DNA of 6,981 bases, taken from an uncultured Actinomyces sp. (GTDB lineage Bacteria; Actinomycetota; Actinomycetes; Actinomycetales; Actinomycetaceae). The position numbers and the translations under genes are program-made. This document shows, in pieces, positions 1 through 6,981 of the stretch. Numbering within the stretch: the first letter of the stretch is position 1; the number at the start of each line of letters is the position of its first letter. The DNA is taken from positions 1 to 6,981 of the forward strand of contig CAMFDH010000068.1 in NCBI GenBank assembly GCA_945949035.1, given 5' to 3'. Under the pieces are notes generated by a model, which saw only the letters and a program-made list of their open reading frames with translations, did not search any database and was not told the DNA's origin.

Positions 1-899
1 CGCTGGATATTGCAGCTCGTAATGCCGCTCGAGGTGTCAGTGATCTCGCCCTTTTCGAGATGGGACAGGTGACGAAGCCTCAGGGCACGGTTCCCTCCCC
101 GATCCTCGGAGTTGAGGACCGTCCTTCTGATGACGAACTGGCTGCTCTCCTCGCCGGTGTTCCTTCCCAACCGTGGCACGCCGCTGCAGTCGTGGGTGGT
201 CCTTTTGCCTCGCGCTCGGGAGCACAGTTGGAAGAAGGGGCTCCCCTTCAGGCACACTGGGGTTGGTCTGATGCCATTCAGGTCGCCCGAGAAATTGGTG
301 AAACCAGCGGGGTTCGTGTTGAAGCGACTCGTACCTGGCTTCCAGAGGGCACAAAGGTACTTCGTGGCGCGCCACTACCGAAGCAGGCTGAGTCCCCCGA
401 AGAGACCGCTCCATTCCACCCGGGACGCTGTGCGACGCTGTTCGTGCGTTCAGGCAAAGGCTTCAAAGTGGTTGGGCGGGCCGGTGAGCTCCACCCTGCC
501 GTCATCGAAGAGTATGGTCTCCCGCCTCGTTCAGCGGCCATGGAGATCAACCTCGATGAGATAGCGGCACTGACTAAGCCCGGCTTCATTCAGGCAAAGC
601 CGGTGTCGACGTACCCACCGGTCAAGGAAGACCTCGCTGTTATCGTCGAGGACTACATTACCGAGGGCGATGTTGCGAACGTGATTCGCCGTGCTGCGGC
701 TCCTCTTCTAGAGACGCTGACCCTGTTCGACATCTATCGGGGGACGCAGATTCCCGATGGGTCAAGGTCACTGGCATACTCGCTGACGCTGCGGGCGCAG
801 GACCGTACCCTGAAGCCCGAAGAGGTGACTGAAGTTCGAGCCAAGATCATCGCTGACCTTGAGAAGCGGTTGAAAGCTTCGGTGCGAACCGGCGCATAA
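1..899 (+). CDS. pheT: Phenylalanyl-tRNA synthetase beta subunit, C-terminal part (5' end outside window)
   Basis: Cytoplasmic subunit of the alpha2-beta2 enzyme that charges tRNA-Phe with phenylalanine. The reading frame is open from base 3 (LDIAARNAARGVSDLALFEMGQV...) to a TAA stop at 897-899, giving about 298 residues. The full protein is usually around 800 residues, so this is roughly the last third. An in-frame ATG at 60 lies inside the conserved LALFEMG segment and is not the start. The first two thirds belong to the catalytic-like core region, with the family motif HPGRCA (encoded near 417-434) and GELHP (near 483-497). From about base 606 the C-terminal ferredoxin-fold anticodon-binding domain (FDX-ACB) is clear: YPPVKEDLAV, LFDIYRG, SLAYSLTLRAQDRTL and a final helix ending KRLKASVRTGA. 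Nothing is broken. pheS should lie upstream. A terminator directly follows, so pheT is probably not cotranscribed with argR. Confidence 0.97.
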   Translation, partial: LDIAARNAARGVSDLALFEMGQVTKPQGTVPSPILGVEDRPSDDELAALLAGVPSQPWHAAAVVGGPFASRSGAQLEEGAPLQAHWGWSDAIQVAREIGETSGVRVEATRTWLPEGTKVLRGAPLPKQAESPEETAPFHPGRCATLFVRSGKGFKVVGRAGELHPAVIEEYGLPPRSAAMEINLDEIAALTKPGFIQAKPVSTYPPVKEDLAVIVEDYITEGDVANVIRRAAAPLLETLTLFDIYRGTQIPDGSRSLAYSLTLRAQDRTLKPEEVTEVRAKIIADLEKRLKASVRTGA

Positions 900-913
900 T
901 CTCTCAACAGAGG

Positions 914-950
914 CGGCCTCGATCGGACTTCATGTCGGTCGAGGCCGTTT
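914..950 (+). terminator. Intrinsic terminator after pheT
   Basis: An inverted repeat starts 15 bp after the pheT stop. Arms 914-926 (CGGCCTCGATCGG) and 935-947 (TCGGTCGAGGCCG) pair over 13 bp, with two G-U pairs at the loop end, around the 8-nt loop ACTTCATG. The last nine outer pairs are perfect. The 3' arm is followed by TTTCAAATT, a short T-rich tail, which is common for terminators in high-G+C organisms. It separates the pheST transcription unit from argR. Confidence 0.82.
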
Positions 951-1020
951 CAAATTACCCGGGACCATCGAGATCCAGCGTGCTTCAGTGTTCTGTCTCA
1001 CCGTCTCAAATCCGGACAAC

Positions 1021-1058
1021 CCGACGCAAAATATTCACTCAACCGTATGATTATGCAG
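1021..1058 (+). promoter_or_regulatory. Candidate argR promoter overlapping ArgR half-site-like sequences
   Basis: A good -10 hexamer, TATGAT, lies at 1046-1051. The best -35-like sequence is CCGACG at 1021-1026, which keeps only the central GAC of TTGACA and has a 19-bp spacer, so that half is weak. Transcription would start near 1058. Two sequences resembling ARG-box halves flank the -10: TATTCA at 1032-1037 and TATGCA at 1052-1057, with their starts 20 bp apart, about two helical turns. ArgR is commonly autoregulated through such boxes, so this placement is plausible, but neither half is a full palindromic ARG box. The region is A+T-rich compared with its surroundings. Confidence 0.4.
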
Positions 1059-1064
1059 TCAGGT

Positions 1065-1093
1065 CCAAGCCGGAACCCAAAGGTTCGGCCTGG
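1065..1093 (+). other. Strong RNA hairpin in the argR 5' leader
   Basis: Arms 1065-1077 (CCAAGCCGGAACC) and 1082-1093 (GGTTCGGCCTGG) pair around the 4-nt loop CAAA. There is a 5-bp perfect apical stem, one bulged G (1072), three more pairs, one A-C mismatch (1068/1090) and three closing pairs. There is no T-run after it, so it does not look like a terminator. It would lie almost at the 5' end of a transcript started from the TATGAT promoter. Its 3' arm takes up the first two bases of GGAAG (1092-1096), the only Shine-Dalgarno-like sequence for the alternative ATG at 1102. This favours the downstream argR start. A role in mRNA stability or translation is inference. Confidence 0.5.
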
Positions 1094-1121
1094 AAGTCGG
1101 GATGGGAACTGGATTGAGAAC

Positions 1122-1127
1122 GGAGAG
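1122..1127 (+). promoter_or_regulatory. Ribosome binding site deciding the argR start
   Basis: GGAGAG lies 4 nt (GGAG core 6 nt) before the ATG at 1132. It is a better match to the 16S rRNA tail than GGAAG before the in-frame ATG at 1102, and it supports starting at the MADLPLD methionine. Confidence 0.6.
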
Positions 1128-1131
1128 CAGA

Positions 1132-1629
1132 ATGGCGGACTTGCCGCTCGATACTAAGACTGCGCGACACAACACGATTCTTGACCTAATCGCTGCGAGC
1201 CCTATTACCTCGCAGGAGCAACTGCGGCGAATGCTGGCAGAGCGAGGCTTCGAGACGGCGCAGGCCACCCTTTCCCGAGATCTTTCGGAGCTCCAGGCTG
1301 TCAAGGTCAAGACCAACAGCGGCGCCTCGGTCTACTCCGTTCCCGATGTCAACGGGCTGCACCTGGCAGAACCCCTAGAGGGAAACGTGCGTCTTGCCCG
1401 CTGGTGTCAGGATCTGCTCGTGAGCGCACAGGAAGCGCAGAACCTCCTTGTTCTTCGCACCCCGTCCGGCGCAGCAAACCTTCTCGGGTCCGCCATTGAC
1501 TCTTCACGCCTGGCCGGGGTCCTAGGCACTATCGCCGGAGACGACACGATCCTGGTGATCTGTGACAACGACGAGCGTGCCCAGCAAGCTCGAAAACTGC
1601 TCACCCAGCTGGCCGAGCGTGGGGCCTAG
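1132..1629 (+). CDS. argR: Arginine repressor ArgR
   Basis: A hexameric, arginine-responsive DNA-binding protein that represses arginine biosynthesis genes and often modulates deiminase genes. The product has 165 residues, within the family's usual 150-170. The N-terminal winged-helix domain spans about residues 8-75: [13 protein letters not shown], then [16 protein letters not shown] and the recognition helix ATLSRDL (S48, R49). The C-terminal oligomerisation and arginine-binding domain spans about 85-160 and carries the hallmark GTIAGDDTI (D137, D138), whose paired aspartates contact arginine, followed by [12 protein letters not shown] chose the ATG at 1132 because GGAGAG precedes it. An in-frame ATG at 1102 would add ten residues ([10 protein letters not shown]) that do not resemble the family and whose RBS is partly buried in a hairpin. 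argG follows after 72 bp with no clear terminator between, so the two may be cotranscribed. Autoregulation is likely. Confidence 0.95.
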   Translation: MADLPLDTKTARHNTILDLIAASPITSQEQLRRMLAERGFETAQATLSRDLSELQAVKVKTNSGASVYSVPDVNGLHLAEPLEGNVRLARWCQDLLVSAQEAQNLLVLRTPSGAANLLGSAIDSSRLAGVLGTIAGDDTILVICDNDERAQQARKLLTQLAERGA

Positions 1630-1687
1630 GCATTCGGCTGCATTCGCAGACCGGCAGACAGTAGATTCTTGAAGTCCCTCGGGGCAC

Positions 1688-1693
1688 GAAAGG
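1688..1693 (+). promoter_or_regulatory. Ribosome binding site deciding the argG start
   Basis: GAAAGG lies 8 nt before the ATG at 1702. An in-frame TTG at 1669 would add 11 residues ([11 protein letters not shown]) that extend beyond the usual N-terminus of the family, and no convincing Shine-Dalgarno sequence precedes it. The ATG is preferred. Confidence 0.6.
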
Positions 1694-1701
1694 TAGTGGT
1701 A

Positions 1702-2925
1702 ATGAGCGAGTCCAAAGATCGGGTAGTGCTTGCGTACTCGGGTGGCCTAGACACGTCTGTCGCCATCGGATGGATCGGCGAACAGACGGGTGCCGAGGTA
1801 ATTGCGGTTGCAGTAGACGTCGGTCAGGGTGGTGAGGACCTCGAGGTCATTCGCCAGCGAGCCCTCGACTGCGGTGCGGTGGAAGCCTATATTGCCGATG
1901 CTAAAGACGAGTTCGCCGAGGAGTACTGCATGCCGGCCCTCCGGGCCAACGGTCTTTACATGGGTGAGTACCCGCTGGTTTCAGCACTTTCACGTCCCCT
2001 GATTTCCAAGCACCTGGTGAAGGCAGCCCGCGAGTTTGGTGCAACCACCGTTTCACACGGCTGCACGGGCAAGGGCAATGATCAGGTTCGGTTCGAGGTC
2101 GCAATCACCTCGGTGGGTCCCGACCTGACCTGCCTCGCCCCTGTCCGCGACCTCGCCCTCACCCGTGACGTTGCTATTGACTACGCCGTCAAGCACGACC
2201 TCCCGATCGAAACAACAAAGAACAACCCGTTCTCGATCGATCAGAACGTGTGGGGTCGGGCCATTGAGACCGGTTTCCTTGAAGACATCTGGAATGAACC
2301 CACGAAGGACGTCTACAACTACACAGACGATCCCACCTACCCGCCGCTGCCGGACGAGGTCGTGATTACCTTCAAGCAGGGCGTTCCTGTCGCTATCGAC
2401 GGGCGTCCCGTTTCGCCGCTTCAGGCCATTCAGGAAATGAACCGAAGGGCTGGAGCTCAGGGAATCGGCCGGATCGACATCGTCGAGGACCGCCTAGTGG
2501 GAATCAAGTCTCGTGAGATCTATGAAGCTCCCGGTGCGATGGCCCTGATTACCGCACACAAGGAACTGGAGAATGTCACCGTTGAACGCGAGCAGGCCAG
2601 GTTCAAGTCCCGGGTGGATGAGCGCTGGTCTGAGCTGGTGTACGACGGCCAGTGGTTCAGCCCTCTGAAGCGTTCACTCGACGCGTTCATCGACGATACA
2701 CAGCAGTATGTCTCGGGGGATATCCGCATGACCCTGCACGGTGGTCGCGCCACGGTCACGGGACGGCGTTCCGAGACCTCTCTCTATGACTTCAACCTTG
2801 CCACCTACGAGACCGGCGATACCTATGACCAGAGCAATGCGCGCGGGTTCATTGAGATCTTTGGAATGACCTCAAAGTTGGCTGCGGCACGCGACGCCAA
2901 ATACGGCCGCGGAGTGACCATCTAA
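1702..2925 (+). CDS. argG: Argininosuccinate synthase
   Basis: A cytoplasmic enzyme that joins citrulline and aspartate with ATP (giving AMP and PPi) to make argininosuccinate, the penultimate step to arginine. The product has 407 residues, close to the roughly 400 typical of the short bacterial type. The N-terminal ATP-pyrophosphatase domain opens with the PP-loop [10 protein letters not shown] (residues 11-20; S13, G14, G15, D17, S19). The nucleotide and citrulline/aspartate site motif [14 protein letters not shown] (119-132) is complete. [13 protein letters not shown] (268-280) and the C-terminal oligomerisation helix (about 380-400, [14 protein letters not shown]) are as expected. No key residue is missing. 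It lies 72 bp after argR on the same strand and ends before a two-way terminator. Unlike most relatives, argH does not follow directly: arcA, on the opposite strand, lies between. Arginine repression through ArgR is expected. Confidence 0.98.
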   Translation: MSESKDRVVLAYSGGLDTSVAIGWIGEQTGAEVIAVAVDVGQGGEDLEVIRQRALDCGAVEAYIADAKDEFAEEYCMPALRANGLYMGEYPLVSALSRPLISKHLVKAAREFGATTVSHGCTGKGNDQVRFEVAITSVGPDLTCLAPVRDLALTRDVAIDYAVKHDLPIETTKNNPFSIDQNVWGRAIETGFLEDIWNEPTKDVYNYTDDPTYPPLPDEVVITFKQGVPVAIDGRPVSPLQAIQEMNRRAGAQGIGRIDIVEDRLVGIKSREIYEAPGAMALITAHKELENVTVEREQARFKSRVDERWSELVYDGQWFSPLKRSLDAFIDDTQQYVSGDIRMTLHGGRATVTGRRSETSLYDFNLATYETGDTYDQSNARGFIEIFGMTSKLAAARDAKYGRGVTI

Positions 2926-2946
2926 ATAAGAAAACAAAGTCGGAAT

Positions 2947-2999
2947 GTTCGGCAGGTCGACGGGGTGCCTTAGCTCCGGACCTGCCGAACTCCTATTTT
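2947..2999. terminator. Bidirectional terminator between convergent argG and arcA
   Basis: Arms 2947-2958 (GTTCGGCAGGTC) and 2979-2990 (GACCTGCCGAAC) are a perfect 12-bp inverted repeat. After a 2-nt bulge (2959-2960), the enclosed 20 nt fold further: 2961-2965 pair with 2974-2978, leaving an 8-nt loop. On the plus strand the 3' arm is followed by TCCTATTTT. On the minus strand the other arm is followed by ATTCCGACTTTGTTTTC, also T-rich. The element can therefore serve argG rightward and arcA leftward. The plus-strand T-tract runs into the last codons of arcA, whose stop complement is at 2993-2995. The two mRNAs would have complementary 3' ends. Confidence 0.88.
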
Positions 3000-4261
3000 G
3001 CGCCAGACAGGGCTGGCTCTCGTTCAACAGGGCAGGACATGCACCGCGGGCCTCCGCGTCCTCTGCCCAGCTCAGATCCCTCGATCTCAATGACCTCAAC
3101 TCCGGCCTCACGCATCGCCCGGTTGGATCGCGGGGTCCGAGAGTAGGCCACGACCCGACCCGGTGCCAGTGCCAGCATGTTGAACCCGTCGTTCCATTGC
3201 TCACGGGACAGCTCCGCGGAGGTGGCATCGGGCCAGATGAATCGAAGCGGACGTTCCAGGGCCTCTTCAACGGCGCGGGGAACATCATTGCTCAACGTCC
3301 TCACCAGGGTTTTCTCCGATTCGGCATCCCATTCGAGTAGCACGCAGGGTGATGCGATGGCCTCTGGATAGAGGACAAACTTGTCCTTATCTACCTGGGT
3401 CATCACCGTATCCAGGTGCATGAACTCTCGCCGCGAAGGCAGCATGATGGCAAGAACGCGGGTGGCACGGCCGGCTTTGAACAGCTGTTCCGCTAGACGC
3501 TCTACTCCCTGTGGGGTGGTCCGTTCAGAAATACCAACCGCAAGAACCCCGTCGCCGAGGACGAGAATGTCGCCGCCCTCAGCAGCTCGGTGCGCACCGG
3601 ACATCCCGGTGGTCCAGATGTCAAAATCGGCCTTCTTGAATGCCGGATGGAACTGATAGATCGCGCTGTAATGCAGGGATTCCCTCCTCCGAACCTCGCG
3701 TCGCATCGAGTTGATGGCGACACCCCCGTACATCCACACCGATGCGTCACGCGTAAACAGGTGGTTGGGAAGAGGTCCAACGAGGAAGTCATCAGCGCCC
3801 AGTGTCTGCGCCACGAGTGAGGGGACCGGCGAAATCTGCTCCCATTCAGCCTTGGTGATTCCTTCGACGCACAGGCGCGCTGTCCCGTACGGTGTCAGGC
3901 TGTCTGCCCATTCATGAAGAGCGGGGGCAAGCAACGGTCCGAGTCGCTTGTAGTTAACCGTGTTGTCGAGGACGAATGCCTTCGCCTCGGGGATAGCCAG
4001 GGTCTCCGTGAGCAAGTCTGTGAACTCAACGGTACGGACCCCCTGCTCTCGCATCTGTTCGGTGAAGAACTGATGCTCGGCTTTGGCCCGTTTCGGTGAA
4101 AGGAGGTCGTCGAAAAGGAGGTCGTTGTGGTTGGGGGGAGTGAGTCGATCAATCTCTGGTCCCGGCTGATGGACTATGACTGTCCTCAGTGGTGAGATCT
4201 CATCTTCAACATGAATCTTCAGTGTTTGCGGCAAATCTTCGGTTACGACTTCGTTGCTCAT
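2993..4261 (-). CDS. arcA: Arginine deiminase
   Basis: Hydrolyses arginine to citrulline and ammonia, the first step of the arginine deiminase pathway. The product has 422 residues; the family is usually 400-420. The N-terminus has the family pattern SPLRTVIVHQPGPEIDRLTP. Active-site elements of the guanidino-modifying fold are all present: FTRDAS (D172), EGGD (E228), HLDT (H282, D284) and the nucleophilic cysteine in GGPRCMSCP (C407) near the C-terminus. LLFDDLL and NDGFNMLALAPG are also typical. The start is the only sensible ATG; a weak GAAAG sits 10 nt upstream (4272-4276 on the plus strand). It stands alone: no arcB, arcC or arcD is in the window, and it points against argG and argH, which catalyse the reverse overall conversion. 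By eye its base composition matches its neighbours, so recent transfer is not evident. It ends at the two-way terminator shared with argG. Confidence 0.97.
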   Translation of the reverse strand: MSNEVVTEDLPQTLKIHVEDEISPLRTVIVHQPGPEIDRLTPPNHNDLLFDDLLSPKRAKAEHQFFTEQMREQGVRTVEFTDLLTETLAIPEAKAFVLDNTVNYKRLGPLLAPALHEWADSLTPYGTARLCVEGITKAEWEQISPVPSLVAQTLGADDFLVGPLPNHLFTRDASVWMYGGVAINSMRREVRRRESLHYSAIYQFHPAFKKADFDIWTTGMSGAHRAAEGGDILVLGDGVLAVGISERTTPQGVERLAEQLFKAGRATRVLAIMLPSRREFMHLDTVMTQVDKDKFVLYPEAIASPCVLLEWDAESEKTLVRTLSNDVPRAVEEALERPLRFIWPDATSAELSREQWNDGFNMLALAPGRVVAYSRTPRSNRAMREAGVEVIEIEGSELGRGRGGPRCMSCPVEREPALSGAK

Positions 4262-5837
<1,576 letters not shown>

Positions 5838-5872
5838 CGCACCCCGGCCCAGCGCGCTTTGTTTCGCGCCTG

Positions 5873-5901
5873 TTGGCAACGTAATCTGAACCTGCTAGAA
5901 G
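5873..5901 (+). promoter_or_regulatory. Candidate tyrS promoter
   Basis: TTGGCA at 5873-5878 (5 of 6 to TTGACA) is separated by exactly 17 bp from TAGAAG at 5896-5901 (4 of 6 to TATAAT). TG at 5893-5894 forms an extended -10 (TGC before the hexamer). Transcription would start near 5908 and give a leader of about 55 nt before the GTG at 5963. This is the best-formed promoter in the window. Confidence 0.6.
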
Positions 5902-5923
5902 CCCGGCTACGCATCGGGACGAC

Positions 5924-5941
5924 GAAGATCGCTGGATCTTC
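5924..5941 (+). other. Perfect hairpin in the tyrS 5' leader
   Basis: GAAGATC (5924-5930) and GATCTTC (5935-5941) form a 7-bp perfect stem around the tetraloop GCTG, ending 10 nt before the AAGGAG ribosome binding site. A smaller 4-bp stem, CCCG/CGGG, lies just upstream within 5902-5918. No T-tract follows, so it is not a terminator. It leaves the ribosome binding site free. Function unknown; it may only stabilise the leader. Confidence 0.4.
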
Positions 5942-5951
5942 CACAATATAG

Positions 5952-5957
5952 AAGGAG
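5952..5957 (+). promoter_or_regulatory. Strong ribosome binding site fixing the GTG start of tyrS
   Basis: AAGGAG lies 5 nt before the GTG at 5963 and is the strongest Shine-Dalgarno sequence in the window. It selects this GTG, which directly precedes the conserved N-terminal region of TyrRS. Confidence 0.85.
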
Positions 5958-5962
5958 AAACG

Positions 5963-6981
5963 GTGAGCGACCTCATCGAAGAGCTCCGCTGGCGCGGACT
6001 GGTTGCACAGCACACGGACGAGAAGGCACTGTCCGAGGCGTTTGAGGACGGACCGGTTACCTTCTATTGCGGCTACGATCCCACCGCGCCCTCCCTGCAT
6101 CACGGTCACCTTGTGCAGCTGATCCTCATGCGCCACCTCCAGAATGCCGGGCACAAGCCACTGGCTCTTGTCGGCGGTGCCACAGGTCTGATTGGTGACC
6201 CCCGTGAGGTAGGGGAGCGCTCGATGAATGACACCTCCATTGTCGAAGAGTGGGCAGCACGTCTGCGGGCCCAGATCGAGCGGTTCCTTGACTTCGAAGC
6301 CGAGGACAACCCTGCCAGGATGGTCAACAACCTGGACTGGACTGGGGAAATCTCTGCCATCGGTCTACTGCGTGACCTTGGTAAGCACTTCCGCCTCGGA
6401 ACCATGCTCTCGAAGGACATCGTTGCTCGGCGACTCAAGTCAGATGAGGGAATCTCCTACACCGAGTTCTCCTACCAGATTCTTCAGGCCAATGACTACC
6501 TGGAGCTCTTCCGCCGGTACGGCTGCACGCTTCAGACCGGTGGCAACGACCAGTGGGGCAACCTGATTGGCGGCATGGACCTGATTCGCCGCGTTGAGGG
6601 CAAGGGTGTTCACGCGATGACAACCCCGGTCATCACCAAGGCCGACGGTTCCAAGTTTGGCAAGTCTGAGGGGGGAGCCATCTGGCTTGATCCCGCCATG
6701 ATGAGCCCCTACGACTTCTACCAGTTCTGGCTTCAGACGGCCGATGAAGACGTAGTGCGAATGCTCAAGGTGTTCACTTTCCTCGATCGGGAGCGTATCG
6801 AAGAACTAGAAGCGATCACGGCAGAGCGACCGCAGGCCCGTGAGGCGCAGCGCGTTCTTGCTGCCGAAGTGACCCGTTTCGTACATGGTGAGGACGAACT
6901 GCAACGGGTCCAGGCGGCTACGAACGCCCTGTGGGGTCGGGGGGATCTGCACGAGGTCGATAGTGAGACCTTGGCTGCGGC
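5963..6981 (+). CDS. tyrS: Tyrosyl-tRNA synthetase, N-terminal 339 residues (3' end outside window)
   Basis: A cytoplasmic class Ic aminoacyl-tRNA synthetase that activates tyrosine with ATP and charges tRNA-Tyr. The frame is open from the GTG at 5963 to the window edge: 339 codons of an expected 420 or so, so the C-terminal S4-like tRNA-binding domain lies beyond. The Rossmann catalytic domain shows FYCGYDPTAPSLHHGH (34-49), with the tyrosine-site Y35 and D39 and an HHGH version of the HIGH motif. ALVGGATGLIGDP (68-80), YQILQANDY (171-179), GGNDQWGN (193-200) and the KMSKS-equivalent KFGKS (231-235) follow. The helical anticodon region begins around residue 250 (PYDFYQFWLQT). It has its own promoter-like sequence and leader 3' of argH. 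Placement next to the arg genes is typical of actinobacteria. The GTG start is supported by AAGGAG. Confidence 0.97.
   Translation, partial: MSDLIEELRWRGLVAQHTDEKALSEAFEDGPVTFYCGYDPTAPSLHHGHLVQLILMRHLQNAGHKPLALVGGATGLIGDPREVGERSMNDTSIVEEWAARLRAQIERFLDFEAEDNPARMVNNLDWTGEISAIGLLRDLGKHFRLGTMLSKDIVARRLKSDEGISYTEFSYQILQANDYLELFRRYGCTLQTGGNDQWGNLIGGMDLIRRVEGKGVHAMTTPVITKADGSKFGKSEGGAIWLDPAMMSPYDFYQFWLQTADEDVVRMLKVFTFLDRERIEELEAITAERPQAREAQRVLAAEVTRFVHGEDELQRVQAATNALWGRGDLHEVDSETLAA

Noticed and set aside
932..1117. A 61-codon plus-strand reading frame (MSVEAVSNYPGPS...) in the pheT-argR spacer
   Set aside because: It starts inside the pheT terminator, resembles no family I know, has no good ribosome binding site and covers the predicted promoter and leader of argR.
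1669..1701. TTG at 1669 as the argG start
   Set aside because: It lacks a convincing ribosome binding site and adds residues beyond the usual N-terminus, whereas the ATG at 1702 has GAAAGG at good spacing and fits the family.
2872..3340. Overlapping 131- and 138-codon frames on both strands at the argG-arcA junction
   Set aside because: Both are shadows of the arcA and argG coding sequences and run through the terminator hairpin; their translations show no recognisable domain.
2993..4261. arcA as a recent horizontal insertion
   Set aside because: By eye its base composition and codon style match the neighbours, and there are no flanking repeats, integrase or insertion-sequence remnants. An old rearrangement is possible, but the sequence does not show it.
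5852..5869. GCGCG-CTTTGTTT-CGCGC hairpin after argH as a terminator
   Set aside because: The stem is only 5 bp and no T-tract follows; it may attenuate read-through but cannot be called a terminator with confidence.
5902..5962. T-box riboswitch in the tyrS leader
   Set aside because: The leader is too short, and neither the conserved T-box bulge sequence nor a specifier stem could be found.

Overview
The window is chromosomal DNA of moderately high G+C, most likely from an actinobacterium. The protein sequences are actinobacterial in style, and the order pheT - argR - argG - argH - tyrS follows the pheST-argCJBDFRGH-tyrS neighbourhood known from many Actinobacteria. A member of the Actinomycetaceae or a relative is my best guess, but this rests on general resemblance only. 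No mobile element, CRISPR array, tRNA or rRNA gene was seen.

Layout. Bases 1-899 are the 3' end of pheT (phenylalanyl-tRNA synthetase beta chain), closed by a hairpin terminator at 914-950. A leader of about 230 bp, with a possible promoter, ArgR half-site-like sequences and a strong RNA hairpin, precedes argR (1132-1629). argG (argininosuccinate synthase, 1702-2925) follows on the same strand after 72 bp. A near-perfect hairpin (2947-2990), U-rich on both sides, separates argG from the convergent arcA (arginine deiminase, minus strand, 2993-4261). A 133-bp divergent spacer separates arcA from argH (argininosuccinate lyase, 4395-5837). tyrS (tyrosyl-tRNA synthetase) starts with GTG at 5963 behind its own promoter-like sequence and runs off the right edge.

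How the genes fit together. ArgG and ArgH convert citrulline plus aspartate to arginine plus fumarate. ArcA converts arginine back to citrulline plus ammonia. ArgR is the arginine-sensing repressor expected to control the set. The genes for ornithine and citrulline synthesis (argCJBDF), which commonly lie between pheT and argR in relatives, are absent here. A catabolic gene, arcA, sits in reverse orientation between argG and argH and splits what is normally a contiguous argGH pair. The locus therefore looks like a compact citrulline-arginine interconversion module rather than a full arginine biosynthesis operon.

All six main genes belong to well-known families. The unusual points are the gene arrangement, the two-way terminator that reaches into the end of arcA, a tiny upstream reading frame overlapping the argH start, and the structured leaders of argR and tyrS.
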